The notes under the pieces: model-generated | Databases searched by the model: none | The model's input: the letters and a program-made list of their open reading frames with translations, nothing else | What the model was told of the DNA's origin: nothing | Position numbers and translations under genes: made by a program | Shown here: piece after piece, positions 48,463 to 57,464 of the stretch | Numbering within the stretch: the first letter of the stretch is position 1 | Layout of the letters: each line of letters opens with the position of its first letter | Assembly (NCBI GenBank): GCA_963728495.1 | Contig: CAVSKI010000011.1 | Span: forward strand, 1-64,000 | Direction of reading: 5' to 3' | Source: JACVRW01 sp963728495 | Lineage (GTDB): Bacteria > Actinomycetota > Thermoleophilia > Solirubrobacterales > Thermoleophilaceae | Length of the DNA stretch: 64,000 bases

Positions 48463-48873
48463 ATGCGGCGCACCATGACACACGTCATACGGAAGTTCGG
48501 GTACAGGCAGGCCGTGCTGCTCGCACTCGTCGCCGTGCTCACCGTCGCCGTCGGGGCGGAAGCCCAGGCCGCGAACCGCGGGAAGGTCGTCCGCTACTGG
48601 GAACGCCAGCTCCACACCGGCGGGACCATCCAGCTACTCGACTTCCGGGTCCTGCGCTGCGGGCCGCGCGCTTGCATCGTGCGCTGGCACATCCGAGCTT
48701 TCACTCCCGGCGACGAAGGCGACTTCCGCGGGTTCAACGAGTACGTCGGCCAGGACGCCTGCTACCCCGCCGTGCGAGTCGCGTGCGATACCCGCGAGCC
48801 GACCGTGAGGTGGGTCGCCGCGGGCGGAGGCGGGGCCGTTTCCATTTCGCCTACGTCGCGCGCGCGTTCGTAG
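48463..48873 (+). CDS. Secreted hypothetical protein
   Basis: 136 residues: signal peptide (MTHVIRKFGYRQAVLLALVAVLTVAVGAEAQAA) and a small mature domain KVVRYWERQLHTGGTIQLLDFRVLRCGPRACIVRWHIRAFTPGDEGDFRGFNEYVGQDACYPAVRVACDTREPTVRWV. Four Cys could form two disulfides. No family known. ATG 48475 is an alternative start. Confidence 0.65.
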   Translation: MRRTMTHVIRKFGYRQAVLLALVAVLTVAVGAEAQAANRGKVVRYWERQLHTGGTIQLLDFRVLRCGPRACIVRWHIRAFTPGDEGDFRGFNEYVGQDACYPAVRVACDTREPTVRWVAAGGGGAVSISPTSRARS

Positions 48874-48913
48874 CGGGACCCCCGCCGAGCACCCGCCTCG
48901 TTGGGCTCACCCC

Positions 48914-49651
48914 TCAGTCCGGGTACTCGTCCTTTCGCCAGGTGCGAGGTTCGTCCGGGGGTCCCTTCGGAGTCCGGTCGAGCAGGAAGCTGTAGTAGGG
49001 CGCAACGAACGGGTCGGGCGCCATCACCGTGTAGGTGTGGTAGACGGTGCCGTTCTCGCGCGCGAACGCGATCCAGCTCGGACCCTCCCGCAGGCCATCC
49101 TTGAGCTCTGCGCCGATCTGGCGCGACCACTCCTCGAGCCAGTCCGGTGGGTCGTCGATCAACTCCTTCACCTCGGGGATCTGCTGCGCTTGCTCTTCGG
49201 TCATCACGAGGCCGAAGTCGAACGGGAATTCGGTGTTGTAGGTGGAGACGTAGGGGAACTGCCAGCCCATGCGCTCCCTGTAGGCGGCCAGCCGCTCGAT
49301 CGGAGCCCGGGAGAAGCAGATCAGGGTCACGTCCCGGTGGTCGAGGTGGGCCCGCGATCCCTCGAGCCCGTCGGCCAGGTTCGTGCAGCCCGGGCAGGCA
49401 CCCTTCGTGTAGTCGGGGCCGAACATGATGTTGTAGGCGAGAAGCTGCGAGCGGCCTTCGAAGAGCTCGGCGAGCGTCTTCTTGCCGTCCTCGGTGTCGA
49501 ACTCGTACTCCTTTTCGACCGGCACCCACGGGAGCGCGAGCCGCTTCCGCTTGATCTCCTCGTTCCGCTCCGCGTGCTCGGCCTCGAGCTTTGCCAGCTC
49601 GTCACGGGCCGACTGCCATTCCTCCCTGGTTGCGACCTTGTGCTCAGGCAT
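48914..49651 (-). CDS. DUF899 thioredoxin-like protein
   Basis: 245 residues: EEWQSARDELAKLEAEHAERNEEIKRKRLALPWVPVEKEYEFDTEDGKKTLAELFEGRSQLLAYNIMFGPDYTKGACPGCTNLADGLEG ... TLICFSRAPIERLAAYRERMGWQFPYVST. This is the DUF899 family, a thioredoxin fold with a CPGC motif at about 89-92. It probably acts as a redox protein or peroxidase-like enzyme. Complete; monocistronic. Confidence 0.93.
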   Translation of the reverse strand: MPEHKVATREEWQSARDELAKLEAEHAERNEEIKRKRLALPWVPVEKEYEFDTEDGKKTLAELFEGRSQLLAYNIMFGPDYTKGACPGCTNLADGLEGSRAHLDHRDVTLICFSRAPIERLAAYRERMGWQFPYVSTYNTEFPFDFGLVMTEEQAQQIPEVKELIDDPPDWLEEWSRQIGAELKDGLREGPSWIAFARENGTVYHTYTVMAPDPFVAPYYSFLLDRTPKGPPDEPRTWRKDEYPD

Positions 49652-49796
49652 CTCATCTCTTCCCTCGAGCGCGGCACGAGCGCCGCGGTCGAATGCCGCC
49701 GAAGCTGCAAGCTACTCAGGTAAGGGCCGACGCGCTGCCAGAACGGCCCTCGGGCCGACACCTGCGGGCGCGCGATTTGGCAAGGAGGGAAAGGGC

Positions 49797-49824
49797 GAGG
49801 CCGCCCGCGTGAGCGGGCGGCCTC
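49797..49824 (-). terminator. Perfect 12-bp hairpin (terminator)
   Basis: GAGGCCGCCCGC-GTGA-GCGGGCGGCCTC, 39 bases beyond the stop of the minus-strand Ca-binding-repeat gene. On the minus strand it is followed by GCCCTTTCCC, a weak pyrimidine tract, so it fits an intrinsic terminator. Confidence 0.8.
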
Positions 49825-49862
49825 GGGTCCTCAGTGCTGTGGTCGCTTGAAGGAGCTGCTGC

Positions 49863-51530
49863 TCAGCCCTTCAGCCGGAACGGGTCGATGGTGCGCCAGC
49901 CGTTGCCCTTCGAGTCGCGGGCAACGATCCGCAGCTTCACCCTCGCGCCCTTGCTCGACGCACCCGCCGCGAGCCGCTTGCCCCGGCGGTTGAGCTTGAT
50001 GCGGACCGTTTTCGCTTGGCCGCCGGTGAGGCGGAACTTGGCGCCGCCGAGGGACTTGCCGCCATGCAGCAGCTTCACCTTGCCGTTGCACTTGCGGCTG
50101 AGGACGCAGCGCAGATCCACCGCCGCCTCGCCACCCGCGGCCGTGGCGGACTTGCCGGATGCCTTCACCCGCAGGAGACCACCGATCACGAGCTCGCAGC
50201 CTCTGACGGTGTCGCGCCGGTCAACGAAGGCCAAGTCGATCCCGCCGCCGCATTCCACCCGGTCGGCAGAGCGATCGGCTGCGTGGATCACGTCGAATCC
50301 CTTGCCACCCGTCAGCACATCCTTGGCGTTGGTGCCGGTGATGCGGTCGTTGTCGTCGTCACCGTTCAGCGTGCTGCTGATCAAGCCCTTGAGGCCCTTG
50401 GCCCCCTTGATCCGGTCGTCACCCCCGCCGGCGTTCAGCTCGAGCTCTTCGGAGCTGCCGATGTCCAGGTTGAACGGACCGGGAGGGGAGGGCCCCGTGC
50501 GATCGAACTGGACTCGTCCGGCCACGGCCCCTGGCTTGACTTCGAAGTCCTCGCCGCCGCCCCCGCCGTTGACCTCGATGGTGTCGCTACCGGCCTCGCC
50601 GTCCATGGTGTCGTCACCGTCACCCGGGTTCCAGACGAGCGTGTCGTCGCCGTCCCCGCCGCGGAGCACGTCGCGCGTGCCGGCCGGGCTGCGGAAGGAG
50701 ACGAGCCGGTCGTTGCCGGCGCCGCCCGCAAGCAGGTCGGGGGCATCGCCCGTTTGGATGATGTCGTTGTCGGCGCCGCCGTCGGCATCGATCACGAACG
50801 GGTTGAGGCCCGCGGCCCCGCCGTTTGCGTTCAGCGTGTCATCGCCACCGTTGCCGTTGAAGTCAAGCTTCTCCGACGTGCCGATGTCGAGGTTGAACGG
50901 TCCGGGAATCGGCGAGGGGCCGAGCCGGTCGAACTGCACGCGGCCGGGTGTGGTCGAGGCCTTGACCTCGAACTGTTCGCCGCCGTTCCCGCCGTTGACC
51001 TCGATGGTGTCGCTGCCGGCCTCGCCCTCCATGGTGTCGTCACCGTCACCCGGGTTCCAGACGAGCGTGTCGTTGCCCTCACCGCCGAGCATCACGTCAC
51101 GAGTGCCTGCAACATTGCGAAAGCCGACGATCCGGTCGTGTCCGGAGTCGCCGATCAGCGTGTCCTGGATCTCGCTTCCCGCGATGGTGTCGTTGCCGCC
51201 TCCACCGGCCACTCGTACCTTGGTCAGGGCGCTGAAGAGCTCATCGGTCACGCCGTTCAAGTTGATGTTGTTCGCCTGGGGGCCGCCGTTCACCTCGATC
51301 TCAGTGATCGCCGAGCAGGCCGTGGCCACGCCCGGATCGAGGGTGTTCACCTTCACGTTGGTGCCGTCACAGACGATCGTGATCGCATCGCCCGCATTGC
51401 TCGTGACGGTCAGCTTGCCGCCGCTCACGCTTGCGTTCACGCTCGCGCTCGCCACGCCCGGGAGAGCCAAGAGACCGGCCGCGGCTACTGCCGATAGGCC
51501 GGCCAGTCGAGCTGTTCTACTTCGAGACAT
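49863..51530 (-). CDS. Secreted Ca-binding-repeat (RTX/hemolysin-type-like) protein
   Basis: 555 residues. Signal peptide TARLAGLSAVAAAGLLALPGVASA. The mature part has many GGxGxDxhx-type nonapeptides (GGGGNDTIAGSE, GGEGNDTLVWNPGDGDDTMEGEAGSDTIEVNGG), the calcium-binding beta-roll. A ~170-residue module is duplicated (about 145-250 and 290-390; both contain GTRDV...GNDTLVWNPGDGDDTM.GEAGSDTIEVNGG). The last 110 residues (Lys/Arg-rich, CxLSRKCNGKVKL) resemble a secretion or wall-binding region. Hairpin terminator downstream. Confidence 0.9.
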   Translation of the reverse strand: MSRSRTARLAGLSAVAAAGLLALPGVASASVNASVSGGKLTVTSNAGDAITIVCDGTNVKVNTLDPGVATACSAITEIEVNGGPQANNINLNGVTDELFSALTKVRVAGGGGNDTIAGSEIQDTLIGDSGHDRIVGFRNVAGTRDVMLGGEGNDTLVWNPGDGDDTMEGEAGSDTIEVNGGNGGEQFEVKASTTPGRVQFDRLGPSPIPGPFNLDIGTSEKLDFNGNGGDDTLNANGGAAGLNPFVIDADGGADNDIIQTGDAPDLLAGGAGNDRLVSFRSPAGTRDVLRGGDGDDTLVWNPGDGDDTMDGEAGSDTIEVNGGGGGEDFEVKPGAVAGRVQFDRTGPSPPGPFNLDIGSSEELELNAGGGDDRIKGAKGLKGLISSTLNGDDDNDRITGTNAKDVLTGGKGFDVIHAADRSADRVECGGGIDLAFVDRRDTVRGCELVIGGLLRVKASGKSATAAGGEAAVDLRCVLSRKCNGKVKLLHGGKSLGGAKFRLTGGQAKTVRIKLNRRGKRLAAGASSKGARVKLRIVARDSKGNGWRTIDPFRLKG

Positions 51531-51684
51531 CTGGGTACCCCTTCTGGTTCGAAAATGGCGTTGCCACCCAGAAGGACCCGGTTGTCGCCCGATTATTCCC
51601 GCGCCCCACACAGGACCGCCGTCGTGCCGGGGCGCGCGGATCCAGCCGACGCCGAGGGCACCCTTCCCGACGTTCGAGCCTGAT

Positions 51685-52086
51685 CTACTCCCCTAGCTCC
51701 ACGGCTTCGAGAGCCTCTTCCCGGGTCGCATAGCCGCGGTGGCGAGTGACCTTGCCGTTCCGGACCGTGAGCACCCAGGCCATTGGGCTGTCGGATTCCG
51801 CCCCGCTGCCTCGCCCGCGTACCGCGCACCCGCCGAGGACCAGTACTTCATCGCCGACCGTCCGCACGTCGTCGGCGCGGGGGTGCAGTTCCTCCCAGAT
51901 TTCGGCGACCTCTTCGAAGTACTCACGGACGCCCGCGTGTCCGATGTAGCCGCCGCTCTCGACGCGGGTGCCGGTGAGCGGCAGGTACTCGATCTCGGGG
52001 TCGTAGAGCTTCAGCAGCGCGTCGATATCCCATCTCCCGATGGCCTCGAATGTCAGGCGCACCACCTCGACCTTCTCCTGCGACAT
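51685..52086 (-). CDS. SnoaL-like (NTF2-fold) protein
   Basis: 133 residues from ATG 52086, MSQEKVEVVRLTFEAIGRWDIDALLKLYDPEIEYLPLTGTRVESGGYIGHAGVREYFEEVAEIWEELHPRADDVRTVGDEVLVLGGCAVRGRGSGAESDSPMAWVLTVRNGKVTRHRGYATREEALEAVEL. Fifth member of the SnoaL-like group in this window. Substrate unknown; monocistronic. Confidence 0.85.
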   Translation of the reverse strand: MSQEKVEVVRLTFEAIGRWDIDALLKLYDPEIEYLPLTGTRVESGGYIGHAGVREYFEEVAEIWEELHPRADDVRTVGDEVLVLGGCAVRGRGSGAESDSPMAWVLTVRNGKVTRHRGYATREEALEAVELGE

Positions 52087-52219
52087 CGTCCGCCCAGTAT
52101 CGCCCCGCTCCGCTCTTGCATGCAAGGAGGCGTGTTGGTGAGGCTCCCGAGACGACCGGAAACGGACGAGCAGCCGAGCGTGTGGCTAGGTCACAACCCG
52201 ACACCAACCGCGCCGGCGC

Positions 52220-53953
52220 TCAGTGGCGCATGACCGCCCGGAGCGCGTTAACGATGCCGTGGCCATAGAACCCATTGAAGGCCGGCGATCCCTCGCACGT
52301 CGCCTGCAACTCCGGTATCTCCAGTTCGGGGGCCGGCGGATAGACGTAGGTCCGCGGCTCCGGGCAGGGAACGTCCAGCGCGGTTCGCGCAAGCAGCCGC
52401 TCGACCGCCCGTGGCCTCAGTGTGCGCCCGCCGTGGACGGCGTCGGGCCTTCCCCAGCGCGACACGATGAGTGCAGCGACGCCGGCCGCGTGCGGCGAGG
52501 CCATCGACGTGCCGTTGTCGTAGACCCAGTACCAGGTCTTCCCGTCGACGACTTCGCTGCGCACGCGATTCGACGGGGCCGCGGGGTCGAGGAAGCCGCG
52601 TTCGACCAGGGACACCTCGCTCGTCGGGCTGAGGATGCGGTTCTCGGGCTGCGAGTACGCGGAGGTGCCCGGGAAGTCGAGCGCGTCGCCGCCAGGAGCC
52701 GAGACGTCGTTCTGCTCGACGCCGTAGTTGGAGTACCACGCCTTTCGGCCGCTCGGGCCCACGGCGCCGACGCCCACGACACCTTCGCCCTCGGTCGGCA
52801 TGGTCAAGCAAGAGTTGTCCACGGTCCTGGTCCGCTCGCTGCCCGGCGGGTAGTCCGGGCTGATGAGGTCCTCCGTGGGGTTGCCGAGGTCAGTCGACTC
52901 GTTGCCCAGCGCCGAGAGCAGCGTGACCCCGTGACGGCGCGCGAAGCGCAGCGCGCGCTGGGTCGCCGCTATGACCGTCCGCTGCTGCGCCTGCTCCGCC
53001 AACGAGTCCGCGGGATTGGACGTGCAGTTGTACAGCCAGGGGTCGGTGAAGAAGCTCATGTTCACGACATCGATGCCGTGGTTGCCCGCGAACGTGAGCG
53101 CGTCGACCGTCGGCTGTAGGAAGAAGAAGCCTGAGTCCTGGCCGGCGCGGAGGTTGACGAGCCCGACGCGGGGGGCGACGCCGCCGATCCCGATCTGGTT
53201 GAGCGGGGCGCCGATGGTGCCGGCGACATGGGTCCCATGACCACCCTCGTCGACGTCCGCCGGATCCTCGCAGGACTGGTCCGGATCCTCCTCGCAGGGA
53301 CCGTCGACCACCGGGTCGTCGACGGTGAAGTTGCGGCTGAGCTCGCGGTTGAAGTTAGGTGCGATATCGGGGTGATTCGCCTCGATCCCGGTGTCGATGA
53401 CGCCCACGAGCACGTCATGTGAGCCCTGCTCGTAGCGGTACGAGCCGGTGAAGTCGGCGTCGATCATGGCCATGTCCCACTGGACGGTGGAGAACGGGTC
53501 CATGGCTGGGTTCAGCGGCGAGCGCATCGCCCGCGCCCGGCCGGCGTCCGCGTCAGCGTCGAGATCGGTCAGGTCTCGCTTGAGGCGGTCGGCCGGCGCA
53601 CGTCCGATGGCGCGGTTGACCGCGACGCCGTCAATGGCGCCGGCGCCGGATACCGCTGCACGGAAGTTACGGGACTTTGTGCGGATCGTCGCGAGTCCGA
53701 CAGCGTCGTTCTCGCGTATCACTCGGCCGCCCGCCTCGCGAATCGCGGCGCGCGCCGCGCTCGCTCGAGCGTCTGTGTCGTAGAGGACGACGTACTCCTT
53801 CGGCGTGGTCGCGGCGGCGGCGGCCCCCGCTCCGCACATACCGAGGGCGATGAGGGCCGCGACAGCCCAGACCATTCGGTAGGCGCAGGCACGGGCATGT
53901 TCGGCACCTCCCCTTGTCGCAAACCGGAGAGTCCGACCACGCCAATCCAGCAT
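52220..53953 (-). CDS. Secreted subtilisin-family (S8) serine protease
   Basis: 577 residues from ATG 53953 (AAGGAGGTAGGG upstream). An N-terminal signal/anchor (MVWAVAALIALGMCGAGAAAAA) is followed by an inhibitor-I9-like propeptide (EYVVLYDTDARASAARAAIREAGGRVIRENDAVGLATI). The S8 domain has catalytic Asp187 in VGVIDTG, His239 in GGHGTHVAGT, Asn351 (SALGNES) and Ser483 in DNGTSMASPHAAG. All four are intact, so it should be active and extracellular. Contrast with the truncated S8 gene at 26491. Confidence 0.94.
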   Translation of the reverse strand: MLDWRGRTLRFATRGGAEHARACAYRMVWAVAALIALGMCGAGAAAAATTPKEYVVLYDTDARASAARAAIREAGGRVIRENDAVGLATIRTKSRNFRAAVSGAGAIDGVAVNRAIGRAPADRLKRDLTDLDADADAGRARAMRSPLNPAMDPFSTVQWDMAMIDADFTGSYRYEQGSHDVLVGVIDTGIEANHPDIAPNFNRELSRNFTVDDPVVDGPCEEDPDQSCEDPADVDEGGHGTHVAGTIGAPLNQIGIGGVAPRVGLVNLRAGQDSGFFFLQPTVDALTFAGNHGIDVVNMSFFTDPWLYNCTSNPADSLAEQAQQRTVIAATQRALRFARRHGVTLLSALGNESTDLGNPTEDLISPDYPPGSERTRTVDNSCLTMPTEGEGVVGVGAVGPSGRKAWYSNYGVEQNDVSAPGGDALDFPGTSAYSQPENRILSPTSEVSLVERGFLDPAAPSNRVRSEVVDGKTWYWVYDNGTSMASPHAAGVAALIVSRWGRPDAVHGGRTLRPRAVERLLARTALDVPCPEPRTYVYPPAPELEIPELQATCEGSPAFNGFYGHGIVNALRAVMRH

Positions 53954-54152
53954 CCCTACCTCCTTAGGACAACCAACCCTCGGTGGGTTGTACCCGGATA
54001 CCCCTCTCGCGCAACCTCGGCAGCCGAGCCTTGCTGGTGCGGCGGCGGCACCAGCGGACGCAGAGAAGCGGGAGGGGCAGCGCCGGCAGGGTCGGGTCAC
54101 AGCCCTGACTGGTCGTTGCGTGAGGATTTGGCTTGTGTGATTCTCTGCGGGC

Positions 54153-55310
54153 CTGCGCCTGCTCTTTTGCTGTCGTCCGGCATACGGACACGTTGATCCG
54201 CTCCTGCCGCTCGCCTTGGCCTGCCGCGATGCGGGCCACCAGGTCTCGTTCGGTACCGGCGAGAAGCTCCGCTCGAGGGTGCAGGAGTTGGGCTTCCGGG
54301 TCGAGCGCGTCGGCATCTCGATCGACGAGGCCGACCGGCTCGCCTTGCGCGACGACCCTGGGCTCAACGAGCTGCCACGCGAGGAGCGGTGGCGTTTCGG
54401 GGTCGTCGTCTTCGGCGACGTGCTGGCCCGTCGCACGCTCGAGGACCTGCGTCCCCTTCTTGAGGATGCCGCGCCCGATCTGGTGGTCTACGACGAGGTC
54501 GATATCGGCGCAGCGGCCGCCGCCCGCTTGGCCGGCGTGCCGGCGGTGGCTCACTCGCTCGGCCGGCAGCTACCCGACCTGATCCGCCGGTCCGCGCTGG
54601 AGCGGCTGGCCGAGGTGGTGCGTGCCGATGGCCTCCACGCTCTTCCCGGCGATCTGTTCGAGGCCAACGGATACCTAGACATCTGCCCGCCGAGCCTGCA
54701 GGACGCCTCGGCGTCCGAGCCCGCAGAGCGGATCCCGCTCCGCCCGGTTGCGCCGATCGGGCCGACGGATGGGCTGCCGCGCTGGATCGGGAGCGCTCGC
54801 TCGCGTCCTCTGGTGTACCTAACGCTCGGCACCTACGTATCGGGGCACGTGGGCTCGCTGCGCGCCGCCGGAGCCGGCCTCGGCACGCTCGACGTCGACG
54901 CTCTCGTGACGGTCGGGCCCGACGGGGACCCGTCGGCCCTCGAGCCCTTGCCCGGCTCGGTGCGGGTGGAGCGCTTCGTGCCGCAGGGCCTGCTGTTGCC
55001 ACACGTCGACGTTGTGGCGCACCACGGTGGCAGCGGAACCATGCTGGGCGCCCTCTCTCATGGACTGCCGCAGTTGGTCTTGCCCCACGGCGCCGACCAG
55101 TTCATGAACGCCCAGGCACTGCTGGACCGTGGCGCGGGTCTCCGCCTGTTACCCGAGCAGATCACTCCCGAGGCCGTGGCGAACGCAGTTCAGGCGCTCC
55201 TCAGTGAGCCCGGATACCGGGACGCCGCTCATGGCATCGCCAAGGAGATCGCCGCCATGCCGGCCCCGGCGGAGACTGTCCCCAAGCTGGAGCGCCTAGC
55301 GGTGCAGTAG
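54153..55310 (+). CDS. MGT-family glycosyltransferase (GT1-like)
   Basis: About 385 residues. The GT-B signatures are RPAYGHVDPLLPLALACRDAGHQVSFGTG at the N-terminus, VYLTLGTYVSGHVGSLRAAG in the middle and the nucleotide-sugar-binding VRVERFVPQGLLLPHVDVVAHHGGSGTMLGALSHGLPQLVLPHGADQFMNAQAL near the end. Homology extends upstream of TTG 54216 to LRLLFCCRPAYGH, but this frame has no ATG, GTG or TTG there; only CTG 54153 fits. Either CTG initiates or a frameshift lies near 54140. Sugar acceptor unknown. Confidence 0.82.
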   Translation: MRLLFCCRPAYGHVDPLLPLALACRDAGHQVSFGTGEKLRSRVQELGFRVERVGISIDEADRLALRDDPGLNELPREERWRFGVVVFGDVLARRTLEDLRPLLEDAAPDLVVYDEVDIGAAAAARLAGVPAVAHSLGRQLPDLIRRSALERLAEVVRADGLHALPGDLFEANGYLDICPPSLQDASASEPAERIPLRPVAPIGPTDGLPRWIGSARSRPLVYLTLGTYVSGHVGSLRAAGAGLGTLDVDALVTVGPDGDPSALEPLPGSVRVERFVPQGLLLPHVDVVAHHGGSGTMLGALSHGLPQLVLPHGADQFMNAQALLDRGAGLRLLPEQITPEAVANAVQALLSEPGYRDAAHGIAKEIAAMPAPAETVPKLERLAVQ

Positions 55311-55313
55311 TGC

Positions 55314-56380
55314 TCACCCGGCGGAGGGTGGCGCCGACGGCTCGGCGGGACGCTGGTCGCGCAGGGTGGCCATCCGCTCTCGCCGGGGCGCACCCGCCTC
55401 GCTGAGCATGATCTTGATCACCGCGGCGAAGGGGACGGCCAGGATCGCGCCCACGACGCCGAGTAGCGAACTCGCGATCAGCACCGCCACTATCGTGGTG
55501 AAAGCGGAGAGCTCGACCGCCTGGCGGTACACGATCGGGTAAACGATGTAGTTCTCGACCTGCTGGTAGACCAGCTGGATGACCAGCATCGCGATCGCTG
55601 CCGGTGTGCTCACGGTCAGCGCGACCGCGACGAGGATGACCGCCGCGATCGTGGCGCCGACCTGCGGGATCAGGTCGAGGAAACCGGCGATCACGGCGAG
55701 CACGATCGGGAAAGGGAGCCCGAGTGCCCAGGCCGACAACCCGGCGACTGTCGCGGCGACGATCGAGATCGCGACGTTGCCGATCAGCGAGGACGAGACC
55801 GCGGAGATGGACCTCTCGAGCACCGGCCGCCAGCGCCGTTCGACCTCCGGCGGCGCGAACCCGAACAGCCAGTCCGTGATGGTCACGCGCTCCATCAACA
55901 GGAACAGCGACAGGAACGTGAGCGTCACAAGCGAAAGGACAGAGCCGAACACCCCCGCGGCGATTCCCCCGAGGGCGGATGCGGCGTCCGGCAGCCCGCG
56001 CCGCGAGTTCCTTGAGCGCTTTCCGGATGGTGTCGTCGGCGCCGGCCGTTGAGGTGAGCTGCTGGAAGGCCGCGCTGTTCGTGACGTTCGTCCCAGTAAG
56101 CAGGCAGGGCGTCGGCGAATTCGAGAATCTGCTCCCACAGGGGCGCCGCCGTGATCAGCACGATCGCCGCCGCGGCCGCGAAAAGCGCCGCGAACACCGC
56201 CACCGCCGCCCGGCCACGTCCCCAACCGCGGCGCACAAGCGCTCCCACCACCGGATCGAGGCCGAGAGCGAGCACCGCCGCGACGAAGATCGAAAGCAGC
56301 GTCGCGAGCGAGAACACCGCAAGCGCGACCACCGCGCCAAAGGCGAGCAGCACAAACAGCGTGCGCACGGAGACGACCAC
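55314..56380 (-). pseudogene. AI-2E family transporter (PerM-like), frameshifted
   Basis: The N-terminal part (from GTG 56380) reads VRTLFVLLAFGAVVALAVFSLATLLSIFVAAVLALGLDPVVGALVRRGWGRGRAAVAVFAALFA to AYWDE near 56095. The middle (TNVTNSAAFQQLTSTAGADDTIRKALKELAA) lies in another frame, and the rest (GLPDAASALGGIAAGVFGSVLSLVTLTFLSLFLLMERV ... GFLDLIPQVGATIAAVILV ... IVYPIVYRQAVELSAFTTIVAVLIASSLLGVVGAILAVP) in a third. The complete AI-2E permease sequence is present across three frames. Two indels, near 56092 and 55998, are therefore needed: pseudogene or sequence error. Confidence 0.8.
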
Positions 56381-56497
56381 CTCGACGCGCTGCGGCGGCG
56401 GATCCACTGCTGAAGCACCGTAACGCGGGGGCAGGACGTTGTCAGTGGAACGCGAGCGGAGAGCACGCGTGACCACGCCCTTCCCGCCGACCGCCGC

Positions 56498-57457
56498 CTA
56501 TCGAGGAGTCGGCCCGAGTCGCTCCACGGCCGTCACCACGAGGTCCCAGAAGCCCGGCGCGTCAAGGTCCATCGCCACCTTGGCGTTCGACGCCCGGCCG
56601 CGTACGCCGAAGCGATCGCAGACGGTCGCGCCACGCGTGTGGGTGCCGTGGAGCTCCACCGCCACGTGTGCGTCCTCGCAGCGCACGAGCTCCGGATCGA
56701 TCAGGCGGGCGACGGCCACAGGGTCGTGCAGCGGCGGCGCCGGCAGGCCCCAGATCTCGCGGTAGCGGTCACCGAAGAACTCGAGCAGCCGCACGACGGT
56801 GTCCGCCAGCGGCGTCTCGAGGCCGCGCAGGCGATCCAGGACCGCCTCGGTCGCCAGCGCCTGGTGGGTGACGTTCAGCCCGCACATCGTGAGCGGAAGG
56901 CCGCTGGTGAACACCGTATCCGCCGCTTCGGGATCGACATGGATGTTGAATTCGGCCAGCGGCTCGACATTGCCGACGTCGGCCGAGCCTCCCATCAGCA
57001 CGATCTCGCGGATGCGCGGAGCGATGTCGGGATGCCTCTGGAGCAGCAGGGCGATATTCGTGAGGGGTCCTGTTGGCACGAGCGTGACCGGCGCCGCGCT
57101 CTCGCGCAGGAGCCGTGCAATCAGGTCCACAGCATGCTCGCCGGTGACCTCCACGTCGGGCCTCGGGAGCTCCGCGCCGCCTAGCGCGGACTCGCCGTGG
57201 ACGTTCGCCGCGGTGTGCAGGCTTCCCACCAGCGGCCCGGGCGCGCCGGCGGCGATCGGGACGTCGCGGATGCCGGCGAGGGAGCAGACCGCTCGGGCGT
57301 TGTAGGTGGTGTGCTCGAGCGTGCCGTTGCCGGCGACCGTGGTGATCGCGCGCAGGTCGATCCGCGGATGGGCCGCCGCAAGCATGATCGCGACCATGTC
57401 GTCGTGCCCGGGGTCGCAATCCAGGATGGTCGGGATGCTCTTCTCGGGACGGCTCAT
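56498..57457 (-). CDS. Inosine-uridine-type nucleoside hydrolase
   Basis: 319 residues. The Ca-binding signature DCDPGHDD is at 13-20, with TLVPTGPLTNIALLLQRHPDIAPRIREIVLMGGSADVGNVEPLAEFNIHVDPEAADTVFTSGLP in the centre and LHDPVAVARLIDPEL near the end (the catalytic His/Asp block). It hydrolyses ribonucleosides to base and ribose. The esterase at 57465 lies 7 bases upstream of its ATG, probably the same operon. Confidence 0.93.
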   Translation of the reverse strand: MSRPEKSIPTILDCDPGHDDMVAIMLAAAHPRIDLRAITTVAGNGTLEHTTYNARAVCSLAGIRDVPIAAGAPGPLVGSLHTAANVHGESALGGAELPRPDVEVTGEHAVDLIARLLRESAAPVTLVPTGPLTNIALLLQRHPDIAPRIREIVLMGGSADVGNVEPLAEFNIHVDPEAADTVFTSGLPLTMCGLNVTHQALATEAVLDRLRGLETPLADTVVRLLEFFGDRYREIWGLPAPPLHDPVAVARLIDPELVRCEDAHVAVELHGTHTRGATVCDRFGVRGRASNAKVAMDLDAPGFWDLVVTAVERLGPTPR

Positions 57458-57464
57458 CGCCGCG

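Noticed and set aside
49834..51696. A 620-codon open frame on the plus strand opposite the Ca-binding-repeat gene
   Set aside because: It is Pro/Ser-rich antisense of a repetitive GC-rich gene whose own product has a signal peptide and recognisable calcium motifs.
52223..53119. Long open frame opposite the secreted subtilase
   Set aside because: Antisense shadow; no family features, while the other strand carries the complete protease with its catalytic residues.
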